DNA of 64,000 bases from Hoeflea prorocentri (GCF_027944115.1 NZ_JAPJZI010000001.1:1-64000), one strand, 5' to 3'. Shown: positions 44,718 to 54,289, numbered from the stretch's first letter. Program-made: numbers and translations. Notes: generated from the letters alone by a model not told the origin.

Positions 44718-45482
44718 ATGCTTTGGCGATTGACCGTGGCGATCATGGCGCTTTGCGCAACGCTTGCATCAGTGCAGGCGAGCGAACGCACGCTCGTTTT
44801 TGCAGCGGCGAGCATGAAAGATGCCGTTGAAGCGGTCGCCCGTGCCTACGAGGCGGAAACCGGCAATGCGGTCGCGGTGTCGTTTGCCGGCTCCGGCGCA
44901 TTGGCCCGGCAGATCGAGGCCGGGGCGCCGGCCGATCTTTATCTTGCGGCCAATGCTGAATGGATGGATTATCTCGAAGCACGAGAACTGATCGATGCCG
45001 AGAGCCGGTTAGATGTCGCCGGCAATGAGCTGGTCGCGGTCGCGCGATCGGATGGCTCAAACAAGACCAAAACCGGAGCGCCCGATGTGCTTAGAACCGG
45101 GCGTTTTGCCATGGGCGATCCTTCGCATGTTCCGGCCGGAATCTATGCGCGTCAGGCCCTTGAAACATTGCAATTGTGGAATGAACTTCAATCCCTCGCG
45201 GCGTTCGGGGAAAATGTTCGAATAGCCCTGGCGCTTGCCGCCCGCGGTGATGTCGCCTTTGCGCTGGTCTACCGCAGCGATGCCGCCATGCGTGACGACG
45301 TGGATGTCGTCTACCGGTTTTCCGGCGATCTGCACGCACCGATCGTTTATCCGCTGGCGCTTACGGCTGACGCGAACGCGGGCGCGCAAGCCTTCTACGA
45401 CTATTTCACCTTACAGGCCGAAAGCGGAGCACTTGAGCCCTTTGGCTTCACCAAACCCGCAACCGTCGGCAAGGGATCCTAG
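44718..45482 (+). CDS. modA: Molybdate ABC transporter substrate-binding protein ModA
   Basis: A 254-residue periplasmic receptor with a signal peptide ending near residue 22 (SVQA/SERTL). The oxyanion-binding loops AAASMKDAVEAVA and FAGSGALARQIEAGAPADLY match ModA. It binds molybdate (or tungstate). The ATG at 44718 is chosen, as the upstream in-frame start at 44667 lies before the signal peptide. It is the first gene of modABC and supplies metal for CO dehydrogenase and other Mo enzymes. No ModE box was recognised. Confidence 0.94.
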   Translation: MLWRLTVAIMALCATLASVQASERTLVFAAASMKDAVEAVARAYEAETGNAVAVSFAGSGALARQIEAGAPADLYLAANAEWMDYLEARELIDAESRLDVAGNELVAVARSDGSNKTKTGAPDVLRTGRFAMGDPSHVPAGIYARQALETLQLWNELQSLAAFGENVRIALALAARGDVAFALVYRSDAAMRDDVDVVYRFSGDLHAPIVYPLALTADANAGAQAFYDYFTLQAESGALEPFGFTKPATVGKGS

Positions 45483-45485
45483 CTG

Positions 45486-46169
45486 ATGCCGGAGAGTGCA
45501 GTCGCGGGCATCGTGCTCCTGTCGCTGAGGGTTTCGGCCGTGGCCATGCTGTTTGCCGTTCCTGCGGCATTTGCCATTGCCTGGGTTCTGGCGCGGCACG
45601 ACTTTTACGGCAAAAGCGTGCTGCAGGCCCTGGTGACCTTGCCGCTGGTCCTGCCGCCGGTCGTTACGGGCTATTTTCTGCTCATCCTTTTTGGTGCGGG
45701 CGGTCCTCTGGGGCACCTGTTCGATGCCCTCGGCATTGATTTCGCCTTCCGCTGGACCGGCGCGGCGCTGGCTGCGGCGGTCATGGCCTTTCCTCTGCTG
45801 GTGCGCCCGATGCGCCTTTCCATCGAAGCGCTCGACACCGGGCTTGAAGAGGCCGCAGCGACGCTGGGCGCGGGGCGGATAACGCGGTTTTTCACCATTA
45901 CCCTGCCCATGGTGCTGCCCGGCGTGATCGCCGGCGGCGTGCTGGGCTTTGCAAAGGCACTGGGCGAATTCGGTGCGACCATTACGTTCGTGTCGAATAT
46001 ACCGGGAGAAACGCGAACGCTGTCTTTGGCAATCTACACGATGCTGCAAAGCCCGGCAGGCGATGGAACCATGGCGCTGCTGATCGCGGTTTCCGCGTGT
46101 CTGGCGATCGGGTCAGTTCTGTTGTCCGAATGGTTGGGCCGGCGGGTTGACATCAGGAGGCGCGCATGA
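45486..46169 (+). CDS. modB: Molybdate ABC transporter permease ModB
   Basis: A 227-residue inner-membrane permease with five or six hydrophobic helices and the binding-protein-dependent transport (EAA) loop LDTGLEEAAATLGAGRITRF before a PMVLPGVIAGGVLGFAKALG helix. It starts 3 nt after modA and overlaps modC by 4 nt. Confidence 0.95.
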   Translation: MPESAVAGIVLLSLRVSAVAMLFAVPAAFAIAWVLARHDFYGKSVLQALVTLPLVLPPVVTGYFLLILFGAGGPLGHLFDALGIDFAFRWTGAALAAAVMAFPLLVRPMRLSIEALDTGLEEAAATLGAGRITRFFTITLPMVLPGVIAGGVLGFAKALGEFGATITFVSNIPGETRTLSLAIYTMLQSPAGDGTMALLIAVSACLAIGSVLLSEWLGRRVDIRRRA

Positions 46170-47275
46170 GCCTCGATGTCCGGCTGACCTCGCAATTGGG
46201 CTCGTTCAGGATCGAAGCCGATTTTCGCGCCGAGGCGGGCGTGACGGCGCTGTTCGGTCATTCGGGGTCCGGCAAGACCAGCATCTTGAAGATGATTGCC
46301 GGGCTCGTGCGACCGCAGGAAGGCCGCATCAGCGCCGAAGACCTTGTCATGTTCGACAGCAGCAACGGGACCGATGTTCCCGCTCAAAACCGCCGGGTGG
46401 GCATGGTCTTTCAGGACGCGCGGCTGTTCCCGCACATGACGGTCGCACGCAATCTGACCTATGGGCGGTGGGCCGGGCGGCGTGCGGAAACGGTAGATTT
46501 TTCGCGGATCTGCAACCTCCTCGGGATCGCCGATCTGCTGAACCGCTATCCCGCGACCCTTTCGGGTGGAGAAAAACAGCGTGTCGCCATCGGCCGGGCG
46601 CTGCTTGCCGACCCGGCGCTGCTGCTGATGGATGAACCGCTTGCCTCACTGGATCAGGACCGGAAACGTGAGATTTTGCCCTATCTGGAGGAAGTGCGCG
46701 ACGAAACCGGCCTGCCTATTGTCTATGTCAGCCACGAAGTGGATGAGGTCGCGCGGCTTGCCGATACGCTGGTGCTGCTGAACGAGGGAAAGGTGCTCGG
46801 ATCGGGCGACGCCGCCGATATGTTCTCACGGCTCGACTTCGGTCCGGCGCTTGGACGGCACGAAGCAAGTTCGTTGCTTTCGGGAATGGTGAACAGAGTG
46901 GACAGCTCATATGGCCTGTCCGAGATTACGCTCGAAGGCGGCCATCAACTCTATATCGTAAGTGATCGTCTGCGGATCGGGGATCGGTTGCGTATGCGCA
47001 TCAAGGCGCGCGATGTTGCTCTTTCGCTCAGGGCTCCCGAGGATGTCAGCGTGCGTAATGTTTTGCCTGCAGCGGTGAGCGACTTTGTGGTTGAGGACAG
47101 CCCCTTTGTGGAAATCGTGCTTGACGTGTCCGGACAGGCCCTGCGCGCGCGCGTCACTCGGCACGCCTTTGATGAATTGAGCATTCACCAGGGGCAGAAT
47201 GTTTTTGCCATGATCAAGTCCGTTGCGATCGGCCAGCGCATGCTGTCCGGACGTGTGGCGGCCAGGGGCGGCTGA
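46166..47275 (+). CDS. modC: Molybdate ABC transporter ATPase ModC
   Basis: A 369-residue ATPase. Walker A GHSGSGKT is at residues 31-38, the signature LSGGEKQRVAIGRAL in the middle and Walker B ALLLMDEPLASLD. A C-terminal molybdate-binding TOBE-type domain (RMRIKARDVALSLRAPEDVS) typical of ModC follows. It drives molybdate import with ModB. A GC-rich hairpin at 47301-47325 without T-run lies after the gene. Confidence 0.95.
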   Translation: MSLDVRLTSQLGSFRIEADFRAEAGVTALFGHSGSGKTSILKMIAGLVRPQEGRISAEDLVMFDSSNGTDVPAQNRRVGMVFQDARLFPHMTVARNLTYGRWAGRRAETVDFSRICNLLGIADLLNRYPATLSGGEKQRVAIGRALLADPALLLMDEPLASLDQDRKREILPYLEEVRDETGLPIVYVSHEVDEVARLADTLVLLNEGKVLGSGDAADMFSRLDFGPALGRHEASSLLSGMVNRVDSSYGLSEITLEGGHQLYIVSDRLRIGDRLRMRIKARDVALSLRAPEDVSVRNVLPAAVSDFVVEDSPFVEIVLDVSGQALRARVTRHAFDELSIHQGQNVFAMIKSVAIGQRMLSGRVAARGG

Positions 47276-47312
47276 AGGCGTTGGACAACAACCGCCTGAG
47301 CGGCGGCAATGT

Positions 47313-48515
47313 TCAGTTGCCGCCGGTCTCTGTTTCCAGAAATGCCGCCATGCGGTCGATGGCAACGGATATTCTTTCCTCCGAAGCGGCGCAGGACAGC
47401 CGGATATAGCCTTCGCCGAAATCGCCGAAGTCGGGACCGCCTACCAATGCGACGCCGGCTTCTTCAAGCAGGCGGGAGGCCAGCTCTTTTGCCTTGAAGC
47501 CGGTCGCGGAGATATTCGGAAACGCGTAGAACGCACCTTTCGGCGTTGCGCAGCTTATGTTCGCGATTGCGTTCAGTCGCTCCGTCACGAGCAGCCGGCG
47601 GCGGTCGAAAGCGGCGATCATTGCGTTCACCTCGTCCTGGGGCCCGTCGATTGCCGCAATGCCGGCAAACTGGCTCGGTGTGTTGACGCAGGACCAGCAA
47701 TTGACCGCCAGTTTGCGGACCTTGTCGTAAAGATATGCGCCATCCGGGCCGTTTGGCCAGATCGACCAACCCATGCGCCATCCGGTCATTGCCCAGGTCT
47801 TGGACCAGCCGTTGAGAACGATGAGCCGGTTGCGGATCTCGGGAAAGGTCAGAAGCGAGGTGTGCGCCTCGCCGTCATAGGTCATGACGTCGTAAATCTC
47901 GTCGGAAAGAACAGCGACATTCGGATGGTTCTGAAGGCCGGCGACGAGCTTTTCGATCTCGGCGCGCGGGGTGACGCCGCCGGTCGGATTTGCCGGTGAA
48001 TTGACGATCAGGAGACGCGTTGCGGGCGTAATCCTAGACAACGTCTCCTCTGCCGAGAAGGCAAAACCGTTTTCCTCGCGGATCGGTACAGGGATGGCCT
48101 TCGCGCCAGTGTAGTCGATCATCGAGCGATAGATGGGAAAGCCCGGATCGGGGTAGAGGATTTCCGCGCCCGGTTCGCCGAACATGGTGATGGCCGCGAA
48201 CATGGCCGGTTTGCCACCCGGCATGATCATTACTGTGTCGGGAGACACTTCGACGCCGGTCGTGGTCAAGGTCCGGCGGACGACGGCTTCGCGGGCCTCC
48301 GGAAGCCCGTTGGCCGGCGTGTAGCCGTGATGTCCGTCGCGCAACGCCCTGATGGCCGCTTCGACAATATGGGGCGGCGTTTTGAAATCAGGCTGTCCAA
48401 TCCCCAGATTGACGATATCGCGCCCCTCGGCCTGCAGTGCTGCGGCGCGTGCCAGAACGGCGAAGGCGTTTTCTTCGCCGATACGATCGAAAGCGGCGAC
48501 TGTTTGCATCTTCAT
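47313..48515 (-). CDS. PLP-dependent aminotransferase, class I/II
   Basis: A 400-residue fold-type I aminotransferase with the blocks NLGIGQPDFKTPPHIVEA, NSPANPTGG, the DEIYD cofactor-contact motif and the Schiff-base lysine in LNGWSKTWAMTGWRMGW. It resembles the aspartate/aromatic Igamma group, but the substrate cannot be read from sequence. ATG 48515 starts the gene. It converges on modC. Confidence 0.88.
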   Translation of the reverse strand: MKMQTVAAFDRIGEENAFAVLARAAALQAEGRDIVNLGIGQPDFKTPPHIVEAAIRALRDGHHGYTPANGLPEAREAVVRRTLTTTGVEVSPDTVMIMPGGKPAMFAAITMFGEPGAEILYPDPGFPIYRSMIDYTGAKAIPVPIREENGFAFSAEETLSRITPATRLLIVNSPANPTGGVTPRAEIEKLVAGLQNHPNVAVLSDEIYDVMTYDGEAHTSLLTFPEIRNRLIVLNGWSKTWAMTGWRMGWSIWPNGPDGAYLYDKVRKLAVNCWSCVNTPSQFAGIAAIDGPQDEVNAMIAAFDRRRLLVTERLNAIANISCATPKGAFYAFPNISATGFKAKELASRLLEEAGVALVGGPDFGDFGEGYIRLSCAASEERISVAIDRMAAFLETETGGN

Positions 48516-48615
48516 TCCCCATTTGAGACCGGTTGGGTCTTCATGGCGTATCGGGCCTGTTATTTCAATGCGATGTATGGGATGAGGGGACGCATCAACG
48601 AGGAAGGTTCAATCT

Positions 48616-48837
48616 ATGTCCGGCAATAACGTGAAATCTTCGGCGATAGCGGCGGCTCTCATTCTTGCAGCTGTAGCCATCCTGTTTCTCGTCATGCCGC
48701 GCATTGTTCTGGCCCTCGGAGAAATCTCCCCCTGGCTTGGCTATGCCGTCACCGTGCTTTTTGTCCTTGGCTTCTTCGCCATCTTCTGGCTGCGTGCCCG
48801 CCATCAGCGGCGAAACCGGACTGACGACACCGTGTGA
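48616..48837 (+). CDS. Small two-helix membrane protein
   Basis: A 73-residue protein with two hydrophobic helices (about residues 9-34 and 42-58) and a basic tail (RARHQRRNR). AGGAAGG lies upstream of the ATG at good spacing, and codon use matches the neighbours. It belongs to no family I recognise. It sits between two minus-strand genes and has its own promoter region. Confidence 0.6.
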   Translation: MSGNNVKSSAIAAALILAAVAILFLVMPRIVLALGEISPWLGYAVTVLFVLGFFAIFWLRARHQRRNRTDDTV

Positions 48838-48844
48838 CGCCGCC

Positions 48845-50041
48845 CTATCCGGCCTCAGGGATACCCTCACGCAGCGGGATCAGGCGCGACAGCACAAACG
48901 CGGCAATACCGCAAAGCGTAATCGCTGCGATCATGGGTGTTGCCGTTCCGTCGAAGAACGGGCTTGCGGCGGCAATCATCGCGCCGCCTGCGACCATTTG
49001 AAGTGTTCCACCCAGTGATGAGGCGAGACCGGCAATGTCACCATGGTTGTCGAGCGCCAGGACCATCGTGGTCGGGATGACCAGACCGAGGCAGGCATTG
49101 GCCGCAAAGAGAAATCCGACGATGACCACCAATGAACCGTATCCGGCAAGGGTCAGAGCAAACAGGATGATCGTCAGCACACAAAAGCCGGCAACCGCCG
49201 CGGACACAACTCTTGCCATGCCGAAACGCTTGCCGAAACCGGCTGCCGTCTGGGACGCGGCAAAGAAGCCGATGGCGTTGATGGCGAAGGCAATGCTGAA
49301 CCCGGTCGGTGAGAGACCGAACTGATCGCTGTAAACAAAAGAGGCGCTGGCGATGAAGACGAAGAAGCTTGCCATGCCGAACCCGCCGATGAAGGTCAGT
49401 CCCATGAACTCCGTATCGGTGAGAAGGGTGCGGGCGCCTTTCATGAAACTGCGCCGGTTGAACACGACCCGGTTTTCCGGTTTCAGCGTTTCGGGCAGCA
49501 TGAATCCGGTCAACAACAGGCTGCACACGGCTGCGACGCAAAGCAGCAGGAAGATCGACCGCCAACCGGCCAGCAGGATCATGCCACTGCCGGCGAGCGG
49601 CGCCAGCATGGGCGACACGCTGATGACCAGCATGATCAGCGCCATCAGGCGCGTCGCTTCAACGCCCGTATGCAGATCGCGGATGATCGCGCGCGGTATG
49701 ACCATGAGGACGGCCGCACCAAGCCCTTGAACGAACCGTGCAGCCATCAGTACCTCGATATTCGGTGCCATGGCGCAGCCGACGGAACCGAGAATGAAGA
49801 TTGCCAGCCCGAAATAGAGCGGTGGCTTGCGCCCGACCTGGTCAGCGATCGGGCCATAGACCAATTGCGATGCGCCGAAGGCAATGAAGAACACGGTCAA
49901 TGTCATCTGCACAGCACCGACGGTCGAGTCGAGATGGTCGGCAACCGTGGGAAGCGCCGGCAGATACATGTCAATCGAAAGCGGACCGACACAGGACAAC
50001 AGGCCGAGGATAAGGGCCGAGCGTAGCATTCCGGCTGACAT
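48845..50041 (-). CDS. Bcr/CflA family multidrug efflux MFS transporter
   Basis: A 398-residue 12-helix major facilitator. The Bcr/CflA signature SIDMYLPALPTVADHLDS follows helix 1, and the MFS loop motif GPIADQVGRKPPLYFG follows helix 2. It probably exports drugs or sulphonamide-like compounds by proton antiport. ATG 50041 with GAGGA upstream fits family length; the frame open to 50161 adds an unrelated basic stretch. Confidence 0.9.
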   Translation of the reverse strand: MSAGMLRSALILGLLSCVGPLSIDMYLPALPTVADHLDSTVGAVQMTLTVFFIAFGASQLVYGPIADQVGRKPPLYFGLAIFILGSVGCAMAPNIEVLMAARFVQGLGAAVLMVIPRAIIRDLHTGVEATRLMALIMLVISVSPMLAPLAGSGMILLAGWRSIFLLLCVAAVCSLLLTGFMLPETLKPENRVVFNRRSFMKGARTLLTDTEFMGLTFIGGFGMASFFVFIASASFVYSDQFGLSPTGFSIAFAINAIGFFAASQTAAGFGKRFGMARVVSAAVAGFCVLTIILFALTLAGYGSLVVIVGFLFAANACLGLVIPTTMVLALDNHGDIAGLASSLGGTLQMVAGGAMIAAASPFFDGTATPMIAAITLCGIAAFVLSRLIPLREGIPEAG

Positions 50042-50213
50042 GGCGAAGGTCCTCAGTGTTCTGATCCGGCAACGCACGCCGGAGAGCGCAAGCGGTCCTT
50101 TTATCCCGATTCGAGAGAGTGGGCCACACGCAATGCAGCCGAACCGTGACGCTCCTGACAAATCATCCTATGGGTGAGGCGAACTGCTCGGTTTGGTTTT
50201 TGTGTTCCGACGC

Positions 50214-51284
50214 CTACGCCTGAAGGGCGGCGAATAGAAGCGTCAAGCCGATCAACAGGACGAACAACGCTCCCGTTATCTCGATAGCGGTTCCAACGCG
50301 TGCTGCGGCCGATTGGCTGCTGGCGAAGCGGACAGCCGTGTTCTTGGCCATCACAGCAAGGGTTGCCAGGATAGAAACGGTGATCGCGGTGCCGATCGAC
50401 ATGGCGGCAACAGAGAGGACCCCGCCGACAAACAAACCGTTCAGCAAGGCAAAGGTCAGAACAATCAGCGCGCCCGAGCAGGGGCGCAAGCCGATGGCCA
50501 CGATGGCCGACCAGGCCTCGCGCAGGTCCAGCCGTTCGGCCTGTAGCCGCGCCGGGTCCGGGGCATGGCTGTGACCGCAGGTCGAGCACACTCCATCGGC
50601 GCCGATCTCGTGGCCGTGGCTATGGTCGTGATCGTGACTGTGCGCGTGGCTGTGATGGATGTGGGAATGATCGTGATCGTGATGATGATGGGGGGCACCT
50701 GCCGCCTCGGCATGGGCGAAGGCGGGCGTCACAGCACGCATGAGCGGTCGCAGTTTGCGAATGAGAAGCCAGGCCCCGAAAGCTGCGATCAGCGCGTAGC
50801 TGGCGATTTCGAGCGTATGGGTCGCATCGCGCATGGATATGCTTGTGCCGTGAAGCGCAAGGTAGGTTACCCCCACAATAGCGATGGCGACGACCCCCTG
50901 CATGAAGGCAGCGAGAAATGAGATCACCACGCCGCGGCGCAGTGTCTGTTCGTTCGCAATGACGTAGGATGAAATCACCGCCTTGCCGTGACCGGGCCCG
51001 GCGGCGTGGAATACGCCATAAGCAAAGGACAGGCCGATCAGCACCCAGAGTTTGGCCGGGTCCTCGCGCATAGCTTTCAATGCGCCGGACATTGCGCGGT
51101 AAAACTCCTGTTGCTGCGCGTTGATCCAGCTGAAGACAGATGCAAACGTGCCGCCGCCGGCAATGCTCGGCTCGGCTGTGCCGATCCCCAGCGAGGATTG
51201 CGCCAGCCCTGGCGATGCGGCGAGTGCGCAAAGGCACAAGCCAAGAATCACAGTGGTTGCTGGCCGCACGTTTTGCTTCAACAT
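50214..51284 (-). CDS. NicO-type nickel/cobalt transporter
   Basis: A 356-residue membrane protein with a signal-like N terminus, about six helices, the NicO family motif FHAAGPGHGKAV (residues 92-103) and a histidine-rich cytoplasmic loop (199-240, >15 His) ending in CSTCGHSH. NicO/RcnA proteins move Ni or Co; direction (uptake or export) is not decidable from sequence. It overlaps its DUF1007 partner by 7 nt, an arrangement found in putative uptake systems. Nickel supply for the urease in this window is a possible role. Confidence 0.87.
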   Translation of the reverse strand: MLKQNVRPATTVILGLCLCALAASPGLAQSSLGIGTAEPSIAGGGTFASVFSWINAQQQEFYRAMSGALKAMREDPAKLWVLIGLSFAYGVFHAAGPGHGKAVISSYVIANEQTLRRGVVISFLAAFMQGVVAIAIVGVTYLALHGTSISMRDATHTLEIASYALIAAFGAWLLIRKLRPLMRAVTPAFAHAEAAGAPHHHHDHDHSHIHHSHAHSHDHDHSHGHEIGADGVCSTCGHSHAPDPARLQAERLDLREAWSAIVAIGLRPCSGALIVLTFALLNGLFVGGVLSVAAMSIGTAITVSILATLAVMAKNTAVRFASSQSAAARVGTAIEITGALFVLLIGLTLLFAALQA

Positions 51285-51940
51285 TTCAACTCGAGCCGGG
51301 TTGCGAAGAACTTTGAAAAGTCATTCCCCTCGGGATCATTGAAGAATGCCTCGGTCAATGATTCCTGGTTTTGGGCCAGGATCTCATCGGGGTCGGGCCG
51401 AATGACGGAGCGCTGACAAGCGCCCAGACGGCCCTCGACGACAAGATCGCTGTCATTGAGGAAATCGATGGCCGTGTACATGGTTGGGTCGTATACGCCA
51501 AAGCTTATCGTTCCGTTCAACGGGACCGGACGGTCAGGCGTAACTGCAAACAACATCAAAAGCTGGCCGTCGGCGAAGTCGACATGGATAGCGTCGGGTG
51601 CGGAGATGCCGACATCTTTGCCGTTGCTTATGATCGATGTGTAGTAGTCGAAATCAGCCAGCGATGCGTGCACGATCTTGCCGACCTCGGCCAGTTCTTC
51701 CGGTTCGAATTTCAAATTCGCGTTCATGTCGAACTCGAGAAGCACGGTTGAGGAGAACAGCTCGTCAAAGCGCCAGACATGTCGCAGTTCACCGATGGAG
51801 CCGTCGTCAGTAATACTGACCTCGAGGCGAGCCTCGGCGAAGACATGCGGATGGGCCTTGGCTGCCGTGTTGCCCACGGCCGCCAATACGCAGGTCCATC
51901 CCAATATCTTCAGGCCGTCCTTAGCCAGTGTCACAGGCAT
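51278..51940 (-). CDS. DUF1007 periplasmic protein, partner of NicO transporter
   Basis: A 220-residue DUF1007 protein. The signal peptide (LKILGWTCVLAAVGNTAAKA) is followed at once by HPHVFAEARLEV, a His-X-His N terminus likely to bind metal once processed. ATG 51940 gives this signal peptide cleanly; the TTG at 51997 would bury it behind 19 polar residues. It overlaps the NicO gene, and the pair probably forms a metal transport system with the DUF1007 protein as periplasmic binder. Confidence 0.83.
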   Translation of the reverse strand: MPVTLAKDGLKILGWTCVLAAVGNTAAKAHPHVFAEARLEVSITDDGSIGELRHVWRFDELFSSTVLLEFDMNANLKFEPEELAEVGKIVHASLADFDYYTSIISNGKDVGISAPDAIHVDFADGQLLMLFAVTPDRPVPLNGTISFGVYDPTMYTAIDFLNDSDLVVEGRLGACQRSVIRPDPDEILAQNQESLTEAFFNDPEGNDFSKFFATRLELKC

Positions 51941-52063
51941 ACTCCGGTTATGGTTTTCCGTTGCCTTAAAATTTGGGCCGGAATTGGACTGTTCCAAGAC
52001 CTGCCTGCCTAATTTAGTTGAATTTGCCGGTCTTGTGAATCGCCTGACGTTATTGAGATTCTA

Positions 52064-52972
52064 TTAACGATCGCAATATCCGCCATATTGCTTGAACCAG
52101 GCGGCAAGATAGTCGACAAAAGCGCGTACTTTCGCCGGCAGATAACGCCGGTGTGGATAAACGGCATAGATACCGGCATCGTCCGGCATGTATTCGTCGA
52201 ACAGCGTGACAATCTCGCCGCTCTTCAATAGCGGCCAGGCGACGAAATCAGGCAGTGCGGAGACGCCGACACCCGCCCTGACGGCCTTCATGCTTGCCGA
52301 CGGGCTGTTGACCTCAATCGGACCTTTCACGGAGACCGTTTCCGTCGCGCCGGATTCTCCACGAAAATGCCAATTGTTGAGAGAACGGCTGTTTGTGTCG
52401 GTGATGCACGGCACATTGGCCAGGTCCGACGGGTGTTTGAGCTCCGGGTGGCGTTTGATGAAATCGGGGCTGGCGCAGATATAGGCCTTGAACGGGGCAA
52501 GCTTGCGGGCGATCAGTCCCGAATCGGCCAGCCTTGTGATGCGGATGGCAACGTCAAATCCTTCCTCGACGAGATCGACGAAACGGTCATCCGATGTGAT
52601 TTCGAGTTTGATCTCCGGGTTTTCTATGGCGAAATCGATCATCGAACGGCCGATATCGGCGTCGGTGAACGTACGCGGGGCTGAGACGCGGATCGTTCCC
52701 TTCAGGTCCCGGTTCGATTCGCGCACCAGATCCGCCAGGTTATCGATCTCCTTGAGGATATCCGATGCGGACCGGTAATAGGTGTGCCCGGCCTCGGTCA
52801 GGGAGAATTGCCGCGTGGTCCGGTTGAGAAGCAGAGCGCCGAGATCGTCTTCCAGCTCCCGCACATATTTCGAGAGCAGCGCCTTTGAGCGGCCGTTCTT
52901 TCGGGCAGCGGCGGAAAAACCCTCGGCCTCGACGACGTCAATGAATGCCCGGATGCGTGTCAGTGTATCCAT
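52064..52972 (-). CDS. LysR family transcriptional regulator
   Basis: A 302-residue LysR-type regulator. The N-terminal winged helix-turn-helix (RIRAFIDVVEAEGFSAAARK, then SKALLSKYVRELEDDLGALL) is followed by the CrgA-like effector domain (KGTIRVSAPRTFTDADIG). It lies 2 nt after the amidase stop on the same strand, so it may be co-transcribed with that gene rather than divergent from a target. The effector is unknown. Confidence 0.9.
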   Translation of the reverse strand: MDTLTRIRAFIDVVEAEGFSAAARKNGRSKALLSKYVRELEDDLGALLLNRTTRQFSLTEAGHTYYRSASDILKEIDNLADLVRESNRDLKGTIRVSAPRTFTDADIGRSMIDFAIENPEIKLEITSDDRFVDLVEEGFDVAIRITRLADSGLIARKLAPFKAYICASPDFIKRHPELKHPSDLANVPCITDTNSRSLNNWHFRGESGATETVSVKGPIEVNSPSASMKAVRAGVGVSALPDFVAWPLLKSGEIVTLFDEYMPDDAGIYAVYPHRRYLPAKVRAFVDYLAAWFKQYGGYCDR

Positions 52973-52974
52973 GT

Positions 52975-54219
52975 TTACTCCCCGTTTGCCACGGCTAAGT
53001 TCATGATGGTCCTGCCGAGCGCGAGCAGGGCAAGGTCGGAACCTCCGGGGCCCAGAAGTGATATTCCGAGCGGAGCGCCGTCAACGTGCGCGATCGGCAG
53101 TGTAAGCTGCGGCAGACCGGTGAGCCCAGACAGACACAGGAGGCGGATGGCCCGCTCGCGATAATCCTGCAAGTCGTCGAACGATGCGGCGGCAAGCGGC
53201 GCAGCGCCCGGTACCGTTGGCATGACGATCAGTCCGTCATTGCCGAGCAGGTCCTCAAGTTCCGATCTGAGGGCAGCGCGTTTCATGATTTCAGCATCAT
53301 AGATATCGGCGCTGATGGTCTCGCCATAGGCAAAGCGCTCCTTGATGCCGGGGCCGAGCCGTCGATCGGCGCCGGCAATCCATGTTCCGTGATTGCGCCA
53401 GGCCTCGAATGCCTGGGTCTTTCGCAAACACCAGTATCGCGCCTCGACATCCAGTGATGTCAGGGTCTTGTCGTCGGCATTGCCCAAAAGCTCGTGGACA
53501 TCTCTTATGGCACGCCTATAGGCGTCCATTTCGCGCGTTCCGGCCAACAAAGTTTCCTGTTCATCAAGCCGGATCAGTCGTGACGGTTTGGAAGCCGCGG
53601 GCGGCAGGAGAAGCTCGGCAACCTGAATGTAGAGGTCGATGTCCCGGGCGAACCAGCCGAACACGTCAAAGCTCTCGGCCAACGGCATGGTGCCGTCAAG
53701 CGGGATAAGGCCATGGGTGGTCCGCAATCCGACCAGCCCGCAATAGGAGGCCGGGGCGCGGATTGAACCGCCTGTGTCTGATCCTGTGGCGATGTCCGTC
53801 AGGCCACCGGCCACAGCCGCGGCCGAGCCGGATGAGGACCCGCCCGTCACCCGGTCCGGCGCAGCCGGATTGATGGCGCGCGGGAAGTGTGCATTCTGGC
53901 CGGTCAGGGAAAAGGCCAGTTCATCGGTTTGCGTCTTGCCGATGAAGCTGGCTCCGGCATCAAGCAGCATCTGGACCGCCGGCGCCGTCGTCTTGGCCGG
54001 GGCGGTTCCGGCCTGTTTATCCGGATTGCCGCATCCTGTCTTGTGCCCCGCAACATCGAAAATGTCCTTGACCGCGAGCGTGCAGCCGGACAAAGGCCCC
54101 CTGGCCAGAGTTTCAATGGCAGGACCTTTCGAATCCACAAAGGCATTGAGCGGATCGTTTCGCATCAGATCCATGGCGATTGTCTCTAATTGTTGAACTG
54201 AAATCTTCTGGTTGTTCAT
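52975..54219 (-). CDS. Amidase signature family hydrolase
   Basis: A 414-residue amidase with the Ser-cisSer-Lys triad: Lys in LAVKDIFDVAG, the Ser/Gly-rich TGGSSSGSAAAVAGG, and the nucleophile Ser in SDTGGSIRAPAS. It hydrolyses an amide to acid and ammonia; the exact substrate is not evident, and it lacks the GatA context. The start is ATG 54219. The frame is open to 54645, but that stretch is the non-coding leader of the divergent decarboxylase. It is shorter than GatA-type amidases, as are many catabolic ones. Confidence 0.88.
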   Translation of the reverse strand: MNNQKISVQQLETIAMDLMRNDPLNAFVDSKGPAIETLARGPLSGCTLAVKDIFDVAGHKTGCGNPDKQAGTAPAKTTAPAVQMLLDAGASFIGKTQTDELAFSLTGQNAHFPRAINPAAPDRVTGGSSSGSAAAVAGGLTDIATGSDTGGSIRAPASYCGLVGLRTTHGLIPLDGTMPLAESFDVFGWFARDIDLYIQVAELLLPPAASKPSRLIRLDEQETLLAGTREMDAYRRAIRDVHELLGNADDKTLTSLDVEARYWCLRKTQAFEAWRNHGTWIAGADRRLGPGIKERFAYGETISADIYDAEIMKRAALRSELEDLLGNDGLIVMPTVPGAAPLAAASFDDLQDYRERAIRLLCLSGLTGLPQLTLPIAHVDGAPLGISLLGPGGSDLALLALGRTIMNLAVANGE

Positions 54220-54289
54220 TTTTTCGCAAATGCGAAGGAATGTCCATAAGCGAATCCGAAAAACCGCTTGATTGTGACACCATGACGCC

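Noticed and set aside
47301-47325. GC-rich hairpin after modC as a terminator
   Set aside because: The stem is good but there is no T-run on either strand, and it includes the stop codon of the convergent aminotransferase.
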